From the NCBI RefSeq assembly GCF_008632075.1, contig NZ_VWVM01000023.1, forward strand, positions 1 through 52,177: a DNA stretch of 52,177 bases. The letters run 5' to 3'. The position numbers and the translations under genes are program-made. Origin of the DNA: Candidatus Pantoea gossypiicola. GTDB taxonomy: Bacteria > Pseudomonadota > Gammaproteobacteria > Enterobacterales > Enterobacteriaceae. A model generated the notes under the pieces. It was given only the letters and a program-made list of their open reading frames with translations, was not told the origin of the DNA and searched no databases. Positions within the stretch are counted from its first letter, which is position 1, and the number at the start of each line of letters is the position of its first letter. Of this stretch, positions 36,820 through 46,306 are shown one piece after another.

Positions 36820-37599
36820 ATGAAGCTGACCCAGATTCGTAATGCCACACTGCTGCTGGAGTATGCAGGCAATAAATTCCTGATCGATCCGATGCTGGCT
36901 GATAAAGAAGCGTGGCCAGGCTTTGCCGGTAATGCCCGTCCCCATCTGCGAAATCCTATGGTTGAACTGCCTCTCCCGGTTGAGGCGCTGCTGGCGGTAG
37001 ATGCAGTGATTGTCACCCATACACATATGGACCATTGGGACGAGGCCGCGCAGCAGCTGATACCGAAGACGATGGTGATCTATAGCCAGAATGAACGTGA
37101 TGCAGCGCTGATTCGTTCGCAGGGTTTTGCACACGTTAGGGTGCTGCGGGATGAAAATTCGTTTGTCGACGGCCTGACAATTCACAAAACAGAGGGCCAG
37201 CATGGCAGCAATGCGTTGTATGCCGACAAAACAATGGGCGATATTCTGGGTGATGCCTGTGGTCTGGTATTTACCCATCCGTCAGAAAAAACGCTCTACA
37301 TTGCCGGGGATACCGTCTGGGTTAAGCCTTATGTCAGAACACTGCAACGTTTTCAGCCGCAGGTCGTGGTAATCAATGCCGGTAATGCGACAAACGATCT
37401 CTATGGCCCGATTATCATGGGAAAAGAGGATACGCTGCGTACGCTCAATATTCTGCCTGAAGCGACGCTGGTGACTTCGCACATGGAGGCGATCAACCAT
37501 TGTCTTCTGACACGCGCTGAACTGCGTGCTTACACCCAGGAACAGGATATTGCTGACCAGGTGGTGATCCCGGAAGAGGGTGAAACGATGACGTTCTGA
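36820..37599 (+). CDS. Metallo-beta-lactamase-fold hydrolase (UlaG-like)
   Basis: The 259-residue soluble enzyme opens with MKLTQIRNATLLLEYAG and FLIDPMLA, typical of the UlaG-like branch. The dinuclear metal motif is intact (VTHTHMDHW near residue 66), followed by GDTVW near 163 and SHMEAINH near 226. Substrates in this branch include lactones and phosphodiesters; none can be named. GCGGAG precedes the ATG. The interrupted regulator starting at 37674 follows in the same direction and may have controlled it. Confidence 0.88.
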   Translation: MKLTQIRNATLLLEYAGNKFLIDPMLADKEAWPGFAGNARPHLRNPMVELPLPVEALLAVDAVIVTHTHMDHWDEAAQQLIPKTMVIYSQNERDAALIRSQGFAHVRVLRDENSFVDGLTIHKTEGQHGSNALYADKTMGDILGDACGLVFTHPSEKTLYIAGDTVWVKPYVRTLQRFQPQVVVINAGNATNDLYGPIIMGKEDTLRTLNILPEATLVTSHMEAINHCLLTRAELRAYTQEQDIADQVVIPEEGETMTF

Positions 37600-37673
37600 G
37601 CGTCGTGGCATTAAACCGGCCAATTGCGCGTTTCATTCTTAATCATACATTTTCATACAATAAGGGGGGAAAG

Positions 37674-38666
37674 ATGGCTGCTCTGAGCGTTGCTGTGCTG
37701 GCAACGGCCGGTTTTAGTCCATTTCATTTTTCAGTTCCCTGCATTCTGTTCGGCTCTGCTCTGCCGCAGCAGGATCTGTTTCATATTGATATCTGCGCAG
37801 AAAAATCAGGCCCGGTGATCTCAGAGATGGGACTGTCAATCATGGTGACGCATGGGCTGACCCTGCTTGATCGGGCAGATATCGTTATCGTGCCATACTG
37901 GCACAATCCGGAAGAAAAACCGTCACAGGCGCTGCTTGATAAGCTGGTGGCGGCCTGGTAGCGTGGCGCGGAGATCGTCGGACTTTGTCTGGGGACTTAC
38001 GTACTGGCTTATGCAGGCCTGCTTGATCAGCATCGTGCTGCTACCCACTGGGAATTTGAGCGTGACTTCAGCGAACGCTTTCCGCAGGTTCTGCTCGACA
38101 GCAACGCCCTTTATACCGGGGACGATCGTCTTATCACCTCTGCCGGCACCGCAGCGGGTATCGACTGCTGTCTGGACATCATCCGTCGGCACTATGGCAG
38201 CGCCGTGGCGAATCGGGTGGCCAGACGTATGGTGGTGCCGCCTTACCGAGAGGGCGGACAGGCGCAGTTTATTGAGCGGCCGGTTCCGGAATCCACGCGA
38301 GACGGTAAGATCAATGCACTGCTGTCATCCCTGCGAGAGAATCTGCATCAGCCGCAGGATCTGGACTCACTTGCGCGCACACTCAGCATGAGCCGGCGAA
38401 CGCTGACGCGGCATTTTCATAAGGCGACGGGGATGTCACTGGGCGAGTGGCTTACGGCCGAGCGTCTGCAACGTAGCCAGCAGTTACTGGAAACCACCGG
38501 CATCAGCATTGAATGTGTAGCAGCAAAGGCAGGCTTTGATTCACCTGTCTCGTTCCGGCAGCGTTTCAAATCCCGGTTTGGCGTCTCTCCCAGCGAGTGG
38601 CGCCGGACATTTCGTGGTCCACAGAAGATGGTGAACGAAGAGAAAGTGGCAAAAGATAACGTATGA
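37674..38666 (+). pseudogene. GlxA/FtrA-type AraC-family regulator, interrupted by an in-frame TAG
   Basis: The reading frame encodes a DJ-1/PfpI-like N-terminal domain (VAVLATAGFSPFHFSVPC, ADIVIVPYW, then IVGLCLGTYVLA after the stop). A C-terminal AraC helix-turn-helix pair follows (LARTLSMSRRTLTRHFHKATG, IECVAAKAGFDSPVSFRQRF). A TAG at 37959-37961 splits it after LLDKLVAAW, and the frame resumes unchanged with RGAEIVGLC. A single C-to-T change from CAG would create it. Without suppression only the first 95 residues are made. AGGGGGG upstream of the ATG is excellent, so the gene was recently functional. A sequencing error is the alternative. Confidence 0.85.
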
Positions 38667-38756
38667 TCAAGTCGGGATGGCTATCGGCATTCCGGAATTG
38701 CAATGCCGGAACAGTGCCACACAGTAGCGATCACTATTCCGACAGGAACGTTGCGA

Positions 38757-39158
38757 TTAAAGCAGGAAATCATCCAGCGACTGGCCATTTTCAATCGCCG
38801 ATTTAATGACAGAGGGCGTTCGCCCCTGACCGGTCCAGTAACGGACCTGGCCATTTTCATCGGTGTAACGGTATTTGGCCGGACGTTTCGCGCGTTTCTT
38901 TGTACCGGTTGCGGAAGGAGATGTGCTGTTTACCAGCTCCGCTGGGTTAATGCCTTCTTCCAGCAACAGCTCTTTGTAAAACGCCAGTTTCTCCGCTTTT
39001 TCACGGGCTTCTGCTGCCCGCGCGTTTTCCTCATCACGACGCTCATTTACCACGGTCTCTAATTTCTGGCGCAACTCTTCGAGCATATCCAGAGCCATAT
39101 TGCGCGCCTCTGCACGAAGTGTGCGGATATTATTCAGGCTGCTCAGGTTCTTAGTCAT
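38757..39158 (-). CDS. H-NS family nucleoid protein (copy 1)
   Basis: The 133-residue product has an N-terminal coiled-coil oligomerisation region (residues 1-65, SLNNIRTLRAEARNMALDML), a variable linker (STSPSATGTKKR) and a C-terminal DNA-binding domain with the AT-hook-like loop WTGQGRTPSVI. Plasmid H-NS proteins silence AT-rich acquired DNA and reduce the fitness cost of the plasmid. GAGGAA precedes the ATG at 39158. A second paralogue of the same length lies at 41731-42132 in the same direction; the two differ mainly in the N-terminal half and linker. Confidence 0.94.
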   Translation of the reverse strand: MTKNLSSLNNIRTLRAEARNMALDMLEELRQKLETVVNERRDEENARAAEAREKAEKLAFYKELLLEEGINPAELVNSTSPSATGTKKRAKRPAKYRYTDENGQVRYWTGQGRTPSVIKSAIENGQSLDDFLL

Positions 39159-39432
39159 AAAATTCCTCAAATATTCAAGTTAATCAATAAAGTGCAAATT
39201 ATTCAGCCGGCAAGGGTAACATTTACGTGCCTGAGAAATGAAGCTTAAATGTGGTGTTATTCGCTAGTAGTGCTCCGCTATGAACACTGATTGAGCCAGT
39301 CAAGGAGAGGATTTAAGCGAATTGTGCTGGTTTAATGCTGAGTGTCATTATCGAAGCAGGATTGCGGGATTTACATTTTTGCTTTTGATTAACTGTGCTT
39401 AAATCAGTCAACCGGGTTTATTAAGGACAGGC

Positions 39433-41004
39433 ATGAAGTTTCGCCGTAAAAATGATGATCCTGCGCCAGCAATTTCGCCGTTGCTGAGAAGCATTATGCT
39501 CTCAGGCGCACTGCTCACCGTGGCGGTCATTGGATTAAATGTGTGGACGCTGCGGGAAGACTGGAATGAAACCGTCCTTAAAGCTGAAGATACGGCTGTG
39601 AATCTCTCACTGTCGCAGGCGCGGCAGGCTGACGATACGTTTCTGCAAACCGAACTTTCATTGCGCGAAGTACAACGTGAGCTTGAAAGGCAGCTCGCCA
39701 CTACCGGCGCAGAGGGTAAGGCGCTGAGTCAGACGATGCATCTGTTGCAGAGCCGTCTGCCGCAACTTCACGGTCTGTTCTACTATGATGAGCGGGGCCG
39801 GTGGATAGCGACCTCGATGAGCCGGATACCGTCGGACGTTGATAATTCCGATCGTGAGTATTTTGATTATCATCGCGCCAGTCCGCGCAATAACCTGCAT
39901 ATCGGCCCGGTCATTCGCAGCCGCACCACGCACGAACTGGTGATTCCGGTTACCCTGCGCGTCAACGATGCTTACAAGGGTTTTAAGGGTGTATTGCTCG
40001 CCACCATTAAAGTGGACTACTTTCGCCGTTTCTACAGCTACTACGAACTCAGTGATGGCGATGTGCTGGTGCTGATGCTGGCAGACAGTACGGTGCTTTA
40101 CGCCCGACCGATGCCCGATAGCTACATCGGCAAAAATCTTTCAGTGAGTCCGCTGTTCCTGAAGATCCTGGCCAATTCGGATAGAGGCAGCGGTCAGTGG
40201 ACGGCTGCACTTGATGGTAAAAGACGCATCTTCGGCTTTGTCCGCTCACAGCGATATCCGCTGGTGGTAGCCGCGGGCTACGACAAGCATGCCCTATTTA
40301 ACCACTGGCTTAAGAGCCGGGTACAGGATCTGATTCTGAGTCTGGCTCTGCTACTGGTTATTCTTTTACTGGGTGCGTTTGTGCTGCGTCAGGCGCGCGA
40401 TACGCTGCGTTATCAGCGTGAACTGACACGACTACGCGATGAGCTGACTGCAGCGAATCGCTCTCTGGAAAATCAGGCACAGAGTGACGGGCTGACAGGG
40501 GTTGCTAACCGTCGCCATTTCGACCACATGCTGACAGAAAGCCTGCTGAATGCGGAGCTCAGTGGTCTGCCCGTGTCACTGATTCTGTTTGATATCGACT
40601 ATTTTAAACGTTACAACGACACTTACGGCCATGTAGCCGGTGATGACTGTCTGAAAAAAGTGGCCGCCGTTCTGAAGCACGCCGCCCGGCGAAAAAACGA
40701 ACTCACCGCGCGCTATGGCGGTGAAGAATTTGCCATCATTCTGTCTGAACAACCGCTGTCCGCTGCGCTGGAACTGGCGGAGTCCATCATCGCAGCCGTT
40801 AATCGGCTCGCTATTCCGCATATGACTACGGAGCTGCCGCAAGGGCACGTAACCCTGAGTGCAGGCTGTGCCATGTATCTTGCTACTGATTCACAGCAGG
40901 GAAAACAGGCGCTGATAGCGCGCGCGGATGAGGCCTTGTATCGTGCGAAACGGGCAGGGCGCAACCAGGTAATGTGTGAAGAGCGTCCGGCTAAGCACGC
41001 GTGA
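39433..41004 (+). CDS. Membrane diguanylate cyclase with Cache-type sensor
   Basis: The 523-residue protein makes c-di-GMP from two GTP. TM1 is at about residues 18-38, the periplasmic Cache-like sensor at 40-295 (NSDREYFDYHR, GPVIRS, ELVIPVTLR), TM2 at about 298-318, then a coiled coil and the GGDEF domain (350-515). The active-site loop is GGEEF (429-433), an accepted active form. The usual RxxD inhibitory site five residues earlier reads RKNE (420-423), so product inhibition may be weakened. It opposes the EAL proteins at 8673 and 13885. The start at 39433 has AAGGACAG upstream. Confidence 0.93.
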   Translation: MKFRRKNDDPAPAISPLLRSIMLSGALLTVAVIGLNVWTLREDWNETVLKAEDTAVNLSLSQARQADDTFLQTELSLREVQRELERQLATTGAEGKALSQTMHLLQSRLPQLHGLFYYDERGRWIATSMSRIPSDVDNSDREYFDYHRASPRNNLHIGPVIRSRTTHELVIPVTLRVNDAYKGFKGVLLATIKVDYFRRFYSYYELSDGDVLVLMLADSTVLYARPMPDSYIGKNLSVSPLFLKILANSDRGSGQWTAALDGKRRIFGFVRSQRYPLVVAAGYDKHALFNHWLKSRVQDLILSLALLLVILLLGAFVLRQARDTLRYQRELTRLRDELTAANRSLENQAQSDGLTGVANRRHFDHMLTESLLNAELSGLPVSLILFDIDYFKRYNDTYGHVAGDDCLKKVAAVLKHAARRKNELTARYGGEEFAIILSEQPLSAALELAESIIAAVNRLAIPHMTTELPQGHVTLSAGCAMYLATDSQQGKQALIARADEALYRAKRAGRNQVMCEERPAKHA

Positions 41005-41062
41005 GCAAATTCTGAACTGCACCCGTAGCACGGTGATCGCTCAACCTCACCAGGGAGCGAGC

Positions 41063-41505
41063 ATGTCAAACGATACCGGTTTCACTCATCCTGCTTTACA
41101 GGTACGTGATTTAGAAAAAGCGTAGTTTTATCGTCGTTATGCCGGTATGCAGGTAATAGATCAGCGAGAACCGGCCATTGCAAAAGCGCAGAAAGTTGCA
41201 TGGCTGTCAGACCTGACCCGACCTGTTGCTCTGGTGCTGGTGCAATTTGATAACAGTAACGATACGCCACTGGGGCCTTTTGGTCATATTGGCGTAGCCT
41301 GCGGCAGTCGCGGAGAGAGGCAAAAGTGGCGATTGCATGGCGTGAAGGTGTATTGCGACGCGATGCGCAGCAATCTGGTGCACCAGTAGGCTACTGGGCA
41401 TTTTTGGCCGACTCTGATGGTAATACGCCTGAACTTTCATTTGGCCAGCAGGTCGGGTTGGAAATCATCACGTCCCGTAAGTCCGGGTCTGTTTTGAATA
41501 GATAA
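41063..41505 (+). pseudogene. VOC/glyoxalase-family protein, broken by a stop and a frameshift
   Basis: The first frame reads TGFTHPALQVRDLEKA, then TAG (41123-41125), then FYRRYAGMQVIDQ through GPFGHIGVACGSRGE. At a GAGAGAGG run (about 41312-41320) the homologous frame changes. It continues as EAKVAIAWREGV, GYWAFLADSDGNTPELSFG and QQVGLEI, ending at 41505. Together these form one VOC domain with the usual final GN..ELSFG motif. Two lesions make it non-functional. CAGGGAG upstream of the ATG survives. Confidence 0.82.
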
Positions 41506-41730
41506 AACGGCTCAGCTAAGTAAATGAAAGCTTTTATCTGCAACGCGATTGCGCAGAGCATTTCGGTTATTTCACCCAGGATAGCGTCTGTGCATGATTG
41601 AGCATGAAGCAGGGTAAGCAGCGCGTAAACAGGCAGGAGAAGTATGAGTCGGTGATTGATATGTTTCTGTCTGTTGCTGATAAAAAACCGCCTGAGCAAC
41701 GCCAGGCGGTTATCATCCAGGCATTCTGAA

Positions 41731-42132
41731 TTAGATCAGAAAATCGTCCAGCGATTTACCTGCATCGATGGCTGATTTAATAGCCGATGGGGTACGGCCC
41801 TGACCTGTCCACTGCTTAACGTCACCATTCTCGTCGGTATACTGATATTTAGCCGGACGAGGCGCACGTTTTTTCTTCTCAGCGGGCGCAGTTGGCATAC
41901 CATTTAACAGTTCGTTAGGATCGATACCTTCCTGCAACAGTAATTCGCGATATTTTGCCAGTTTTTCAGCTTTTTCACGATTAGCCGCTTCAGAAGCCTG
42001 AGCTTCTTCACGTCGCTCACTAACCACAACAGACAGTTTTTCCAGCATTTCTTCCAGGGCAGCAAGGTCAAGCTCGCGAGCATTTGCGCGGAGGGTACGG
42101 ATATTATTCAAGCTGTTGAGAGTGTCACTCAT
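41731..42132 (-). CDS. hns: H-NS family nucleoid protein (copy 2)
   Basis: The 133-residue product has a coiled-coil region (SLNNIRTLRANARELDLAAL), linker (PTAPAEKKKRAP) and DNA-binding domain (YTDENGDVKQWTGQGRTPSA). It looks nearer to enterobacterial H-NS than copy 1 does. The start at 42132 (MSDTLNSLNN) is preferred to an ATG at 42150. An AT-rich 1.2-kb gap lies upstream, which would itself be an H-NS target and allow autoregulation. Confidence 0.94.
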   Translation of the reverse strand: MSDTLNSLNNIRTLRANARELDLAALEEMLEKLSVVVSERREEAQASEAANREKAEKLAKYRELLLQEGIDPNELLNGMPTAPAEKKKRAPRPAKYQYTDENGDVKQWTGQGRTPSAIKSAIDAGKSLDDFLI

Positions 42133-43338
42133 CAAAGTCACCATAGTCATGTTCAGATAATAAAAATACAGAGCGGGTTCACGCTGATGCTTTTCGTCAG
42201 ACCTGCTTTTTTAAAATGCTTGCCTTCGAAGAATCATAATACAGAACCAATAGTTCAACCTTAACATATTAATCTGTTTCTGAGAGAGTTGAAACTCTAT
42301 TTAACGCATGCTCGTTAAACAAAAGTAAATTTATGCTATTTTCTTACTCACTTCAATCAAAGTGGCTAAAACCTGTATCACCTGAGAAGCACGATAATTT
42401 AGTGGGCTATGGATTAATCGTGCTGATTTTTCTGCATTGTTAGCGGAGTCGCTTCGCTATTCGCATGCTCCTCCTGAGAAAGAGGATTACGTTAACTGCA
42501 AAGCTCACATGCAGTTAGCGCACAGTGCAATGATATTGAGTGTAATTTCTCAGTAAAGATCCCGATATGAATTATTTAGCTAATTTATTCTGAGTAAGGT
42601 TGAAGCAGCATCTTAGTCATAAGTTCATGAAAACAATTTAATTTATCCACAAAATCTTCTATTTTCATGAACATAACATAGCGCATAACAGCGCTGCAAA
42701 ATTGTCTGCCGGTTGGTTTAAATATGGGTACATTGTGCAGTGTACTCAGACAACTGGATAGGGGTTAAGCAAAATCATCGCCTGGCTGCTGCCATTAAAC
42801 TGATTATTTACGGTAATAATTACCCTTAGTTCAATCAGAGCTTCCAACTAATAAGCCCATGACATGGTGTGGCTACAAGCCTGGTGCCATTTTTATCCAG
42901 GATTATTGCTTAAGGCGCATTAAACCCAGCACTTAGTTGCATAACTTCGACCAGGTTTGATAAGTGATTTCACAACTTCTTCTGGCCTTCAGTCCACGGC
43001 ATAACGTTCAGCAGTAGAGTAATGAGTTACCGGCCTGGTGAGTCCAGTTGTGAACGGCGCTGGACTGTTTCATGGTGCAATTAACTCTGTGGTTTCTCAC
43101 TTATGCCGTGTTCTTTCTCAGGTTACAGAAGAGAGGAACAAGTTTGAATAGTTGCGAGGGATAGATGCGCACTATAAATCAGTGCAGGATTGGGTGAGCA
43201 TAATCATGCATCAGCGTCACCTGAACACAATGTACACGTCGCTAATGCAAGCATGGGGAGGAATAACCTCAGGCTAAGCTACACTGAACAACTGATGCGT
43301 TAACGTCAGCGCGATGATTACTTCTGCAGAGGTCTGAA
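42133..43338. other. AT-rich gap of 1.2 kb, no supported gene
   Basis: The hns copy-2 promoter region lies at its left end. Neither strand shows a frame with a recognisable domain. No repeats, RNA genes or element ends were recognised. Confidence 0.45.
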
Positions 43339-43521
43339 GTGTTTAAAGGCAATAAAAAATCATTACCGGTTCGTTACTGTAAAACCTGTAACAAACCAAT
43401 GTCATGGCGTAAAAAATGGGAGAAGTGCTGGAATGAGGTTTTGTATTGCTCAGAGCGTTGCCGGCGTCAGCGTTCTGCGCAGCATAAAGATGATGCGCAG
43501 AACGCTGAGCGGAACCAGTGA
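43339..43521 (+). CDS. DUF2256 zinc-finger-like small protein
   Basis: The 60-residue basic product contains CKTCNKPMSWRKKWEKCW and VLYCSERCRRQR. This is the DUF2256 pattern of two CxxC knuckles around W-R-K-K-W. It probably binds one zinc; the cellular role is unknown, although it is common next to photolyase-like genes elsewhere. The start is GTG with AGAGG seven bases upstream. Confidence 0.85.
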   Translation: MFKGNKKSLPVRYCKTCNKPMSWRKKWEKCWNEVLYCSERCRRQRSAQHKDDAQNAERNQ

Positions 43522-43565
43522 AACTTACAGGAACAGGCCAGGTATTGACCTGGCCTCACAGATTG

Positions 43566-43871
43566 CTATTGCTGAACCTCAATCTGTTGCCAGCCTTTTT
43601 TAAACATGCAATCTTTTACCAGTATCTCGCGCTGACTTTCATTGGCGTCACTGGTGGAGTAGTCGGTATCAGTCGTTTTATATTTACTGTCTTTCGAGGT
43701 GTATTTACCACTGACGATATTATCAGGAGGTAAATCCCGCAGCGCCTGAGCCTGACAGGCTGTTTCTGCTATGGTTTCCTGCTGCTCAGATGCATCGGGT
43801 TTGACCCATTTATATTGCACGCATCCGGTCAGACAAAGAGTGAACAACATCAGCATTATCGGTTTCATCAT
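43566..43871 (-). CDS. Lipoprotein of unknown function
   Basis: The 101-residue product has a type II signal peptide with lipobox LTGC (Cys17). The mature part is hydrophilic with a repetitive Thr/Ser/Asp/Tyr stretch (YTSKDSKYKTTDTDYSTSD) and a C-terminal CMFKKGW segment. Two consecutive ATG codons (43871, 43868) follow GAGGAA; either may be used. It is the last of three leftward envelope genes (YgdI-like, YfaZ, this one). Confidence 0.75.
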   Translation of the reverse strand: MMKPIMLMLFTLCLTGCVQYKWVKPDASEQQETIAETACQAQALRDLPPDNIVSGKYTSKDSKYKTTDTDYSTSDANESQREILVKDCMFKKGWQQIEVQQ

Positions 43872-43980
43872 CTGTTCCTCAGCGACCCCCGCCAGCCTTG
43901 AGGCGAGTTATTCAGTAAGGAAGCCAGTCTGGTCAACTGAATGGGCTTCCTCTCCTGCAAAAATAAACTTTCAGCCAACA

Positions 43981-44523
43981 TTAAAATGTCAGACCGCCAC
44001 CAATGTAGGGTCCGTCTATCAGCGTATGACCTGGACGCCCATCTTTGCCATCGACACCTGCATAGCGATAGCCCACTTTTAAGACCAGTGGGCCTAGAGG
44101 TGACCAGCTGACGCCGGCGTTTGCTTCCACAAAATTCTTAACGCTGTTAGTCAGCTGTTCCGGCGCGGAATACCCCTCACCATAAATCGCAAAATCGGCA
44201 GGCAGATTGATTTTCACACCGCCGCCGACAGGAAATGCGACGCCGTTATCCCCTTTTTTGCCACCGATATACGTAGCTTTAGCGCCAGCCGTCAGCATCA
44301 CCGGACCAATTTCGAGGTTATAGCCGGTACCTGCCTGACCAATCTGCACACCATCTGCCGTATTTTTGATCCACTGGCTGTCCAGATAGAGTCCGCCGGA
44401 AGAACGGCCAATTTCAGCATCCAGCGCAGAGGTGTTTTTACCTTGTTCAGCATTCAGGCCAATGGCCATTGCAGATGAAGAGACACACAGCAGTAAGCCA
44501 AGGCTAATTAAGGAGATTTTCAT
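43981..44523 (-). CDS. YfaZ-family outer membrane protein
   Basis: The 180-residue product has a Sec signal peptide (cleavage after AMA, about residue 20). A short beta-barrel follows, with alternating hydrophobic strands and a terminal aromatic residue (YIGGGLTF). YfaZ is a small outer-membrane barrel with no defined substrate. The start at 44523 is the only one that gives a clean signal peptide. Confidence 0.87.
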   Translation of the reverse strand: MKISLISLGLLLCVSSSAMAIGLNAEQGKNTSALDAEIGRSSGGLYLDSQWIKNTADGVQIGQAGTGYNLEIGPVMLTAGAKATYIGGKKGDNGVAFPVGGGVKINLPADFAIYGEGYSAPEQLTNSVKNFVEANAGVSWSPLGPLVLKVGYRYAGVDGKDGRPGHTLIDGPYIGGGLTF

Positions 44524-44585
44524 TGCTCATTTCTTCCACATCAGGAGTTTTCAGGGAATTAATCAATATCGTGGTTTAAAACGAT

Positions 44586-44822
44586 CTACTTTTGGATCAT
44601 TTCTTTAACATCATGCTGTTGCAACTGATGCATGTTTCCGTCCGCATCTTTATAGGAGAGCATGCCCGTTTCTTTATCTCTGACGGGTTTACCCTGCGTG
44701 GTTATCATGTGGCCGTCATTGGTGGAGATGACATAATTGCCTGAGCAGGCGGAAATGGACATAACTGAAACCATCATCACGAAAGCGAAGGCGAATTTTC
44801 TGCCATGATTGAAAGATGTCAT
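44586..44822 (-). CDS. YgdI/YgdR-type small lipoprotein
   Basis: The 78-residue product has lipobox ISAC (Cys26). An SH3-like beta fold typical of DUF903 follows: YVISTNDGHMITTQGKPVRDKETGMLSYKDADG. It is anchored in the outer membrane; its role is unknown. The N-terminal extension before the hydrophobic core (FNHGRK) is longer than in YgdI. A start at 44861 would lengthen it further without gain. Confidence 0.85.
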   Translation of the reverse strand: MTSFNHGRKFAFAFVMMVSVMSISACSGNYVISTNDGHMITTQGKPVRDKETGMLSYKDADGNMHQLQQHDVKEMIQK

Positions 44823-45123
44823 TTTACTTTCCACTCGTTGTTCTTTAAGAAGATGCGGCATTATTAGCTGTGTTTGTTAAACGACATGATAACAATCTGG
44901 GAGTACGGCTACGAATGCATAAAAAAATGATCTGGATCATTTCACAGGTTGTTCAGAAGAGGGTTAAGAATTACGCATTGTTTGAAAGCTAAGGTATTTA
45001 AATAACCTCATTGCACTTTTCTTTTTTCAGAAGTGATATGCATGAAAGGTGTTGTTAAGTGCAAGGCAGGAATTTAACAATAGCTCCTTAATGACAGGAT
45101 AATTTGATGTTTCAAATTTTACG

Positions 45124-45151
45124 TTGTGGCTCTTTTTCTTTTCGCTATAGT
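45124..45151 (+). promoter_or_regulatory. Promoter of the DUF1090 gene
   Basis: -35 TTGTGG, 16-bp spacer, -10 TATAGT. It lies about 54 bases before the start codon. The -10 region happens to resemble an iteron core. Confidence 0.45.
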
Positions 45152-45204
45152 GAGCCGGCAATATCATTATGATTAGTGTGATTTAACAAGGAGTTAATAT
45201 AGCT

Positions 45205-45624
45205 ATGAAAAAAACAATTATCGCTTTGATTTTTGTTGCTTCACCTTTAACCGTGTTCGCTGCAACTGATTCCTGCAAAGATCAACTGGCCGATATTTCA
45301 GCTAAAAGAGAAATGGCTAAAATTCATGGAAATAGCGCAGAAATTGCCCGACTCAATATTGCTCGTGACAAAATTGAAACTTATTGTACTGATGAGCGTC
45401 AGGCAACGCGTGCCTCTCATGACGTCAGAAAACGAGAAATCAAGGTTAAAAAAGCAGAGCTTGAGCTTCAGGAAGCTGAGCAGGATTTGGCTGAAGCAAA
45501 AGCAGAAGGTCGCACCGACAGAATAAAAAATAAAATCAATAAGATAGAAGAAAAGAAACTGAAGCTTGAATCTGCAAAATTAGACTTGCAAGAAGCACAG
45601 GATGATGCTCATAGACTGAATTAA
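45205..45624 (+). CDS. DUF1090-family periplasmic protein (YqjC-like)
   Basis: The 139-residue product has a Sec signal peptide (about 19 residues, ending TVFA). The mature protein is a long charged coiled coil (EIKVKKAELELQEAEQDL, KKLKLESAKLDLQEAQ) preceded by CKDQLADISAKREMA and a second Cys at YCTDE that may form a disulfide. DUF1090 proteins are periplasmic and of unknown role. AAGGAG upstream of the ATG is strong but spaced 12 bases. Confidence 0.87.
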   Translation: MKKTIIALIFVASPLTVFAATDSCKDQLADISAKREMAKIHGNSAEIARLNIARDKIETYCTDERQATRASHDVRKREIKVKKAELELQEAEQDLAEAKAEGRTDRIKNKINKIEEKKLKLESAKLDLQEAQDDAHRLN

Positions 45625-46306
45625 CATTATTTATTCGAGGGCTTACCAGCATAAGCCTTCGAATTTCGCCATCCACCGCTCTTTGTGGTCAGTTTAGGTA
45701 AGGCAGATTATTCGCCTTCTGATTAAGAAAACAGCACAGGCTTGTAGAACATCAATTACCTTTCTTGGTCTGCTTATACACTGGCAGATAGCACCATAAA
45801 ACATCGCCACTCCTGTACTCTACCAGAACGATATTGCTGCTTAAAATATTGCAGATAAAATGAATATTCACCGTTAACGATTCACGTGACAATCTGAAAC
45901 AAGGCATAAAAAAAACCACTCATTCGAGTGGTTATAAATAATACAAGGTTGTTCATGAGCAAAGCTGCGATACAGAATAAATTAATACTGGGATATATCT
46001 ATGCAGGGGAATGATAGCTTTTGGCACCGTAGAAAACTATATAATTTTTGCGAAAAGGCAAAAGATTTGATTGCAGAAGTTGTCATTTTATAGTCGACGT
46101 TAAAAATTTGACGTCGAAATATGTATTGGTGTGTATTTTACTTTGTTACAATAACATCTTATTAACTTTGATTTTTATTATGAGTTGGGTTTTCAATCGC
46201 ATTTTGCTGATTGAATTTTGAAAACACGTGCAGCTAATAATCTTTCTTAAGATTTCGTTAAGATCCACGCTGTAAATTAATCTGACAGTTTAACGGAGAT
46301 AAAAAT
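45625..46306. other. Intergenic region, about 680 bp
   Basis: No gene is supported. It contains the hairpin at 45914-45933 and, at its right end, the promoter region of the OB-fold gene. Confidence 0.4.
45914..45933 (-). terminator. Leftward terminator-like hairpin
   Basis: A perfect 8-bp stem AACCACTC / GAGTGGTT with ATTC loop, followed on the minus strand by a run of T. No minus-strand gene lies upstream, so what it ends is unclear. Confidence 0.5.

Noticed and set aside
41391..41699. 102-residue minus-strand frame
   Set aside because: It overlaps the 3' part of the VOC pseudogene in antisense and has no family resemblance.
45141..45153. Orphan iteron (ttcgctatagtga)
   Set aside because: The match covers only the core and coincides with a -10 hexamer (TATAGT) correctly placed for the DUF1090 gene.
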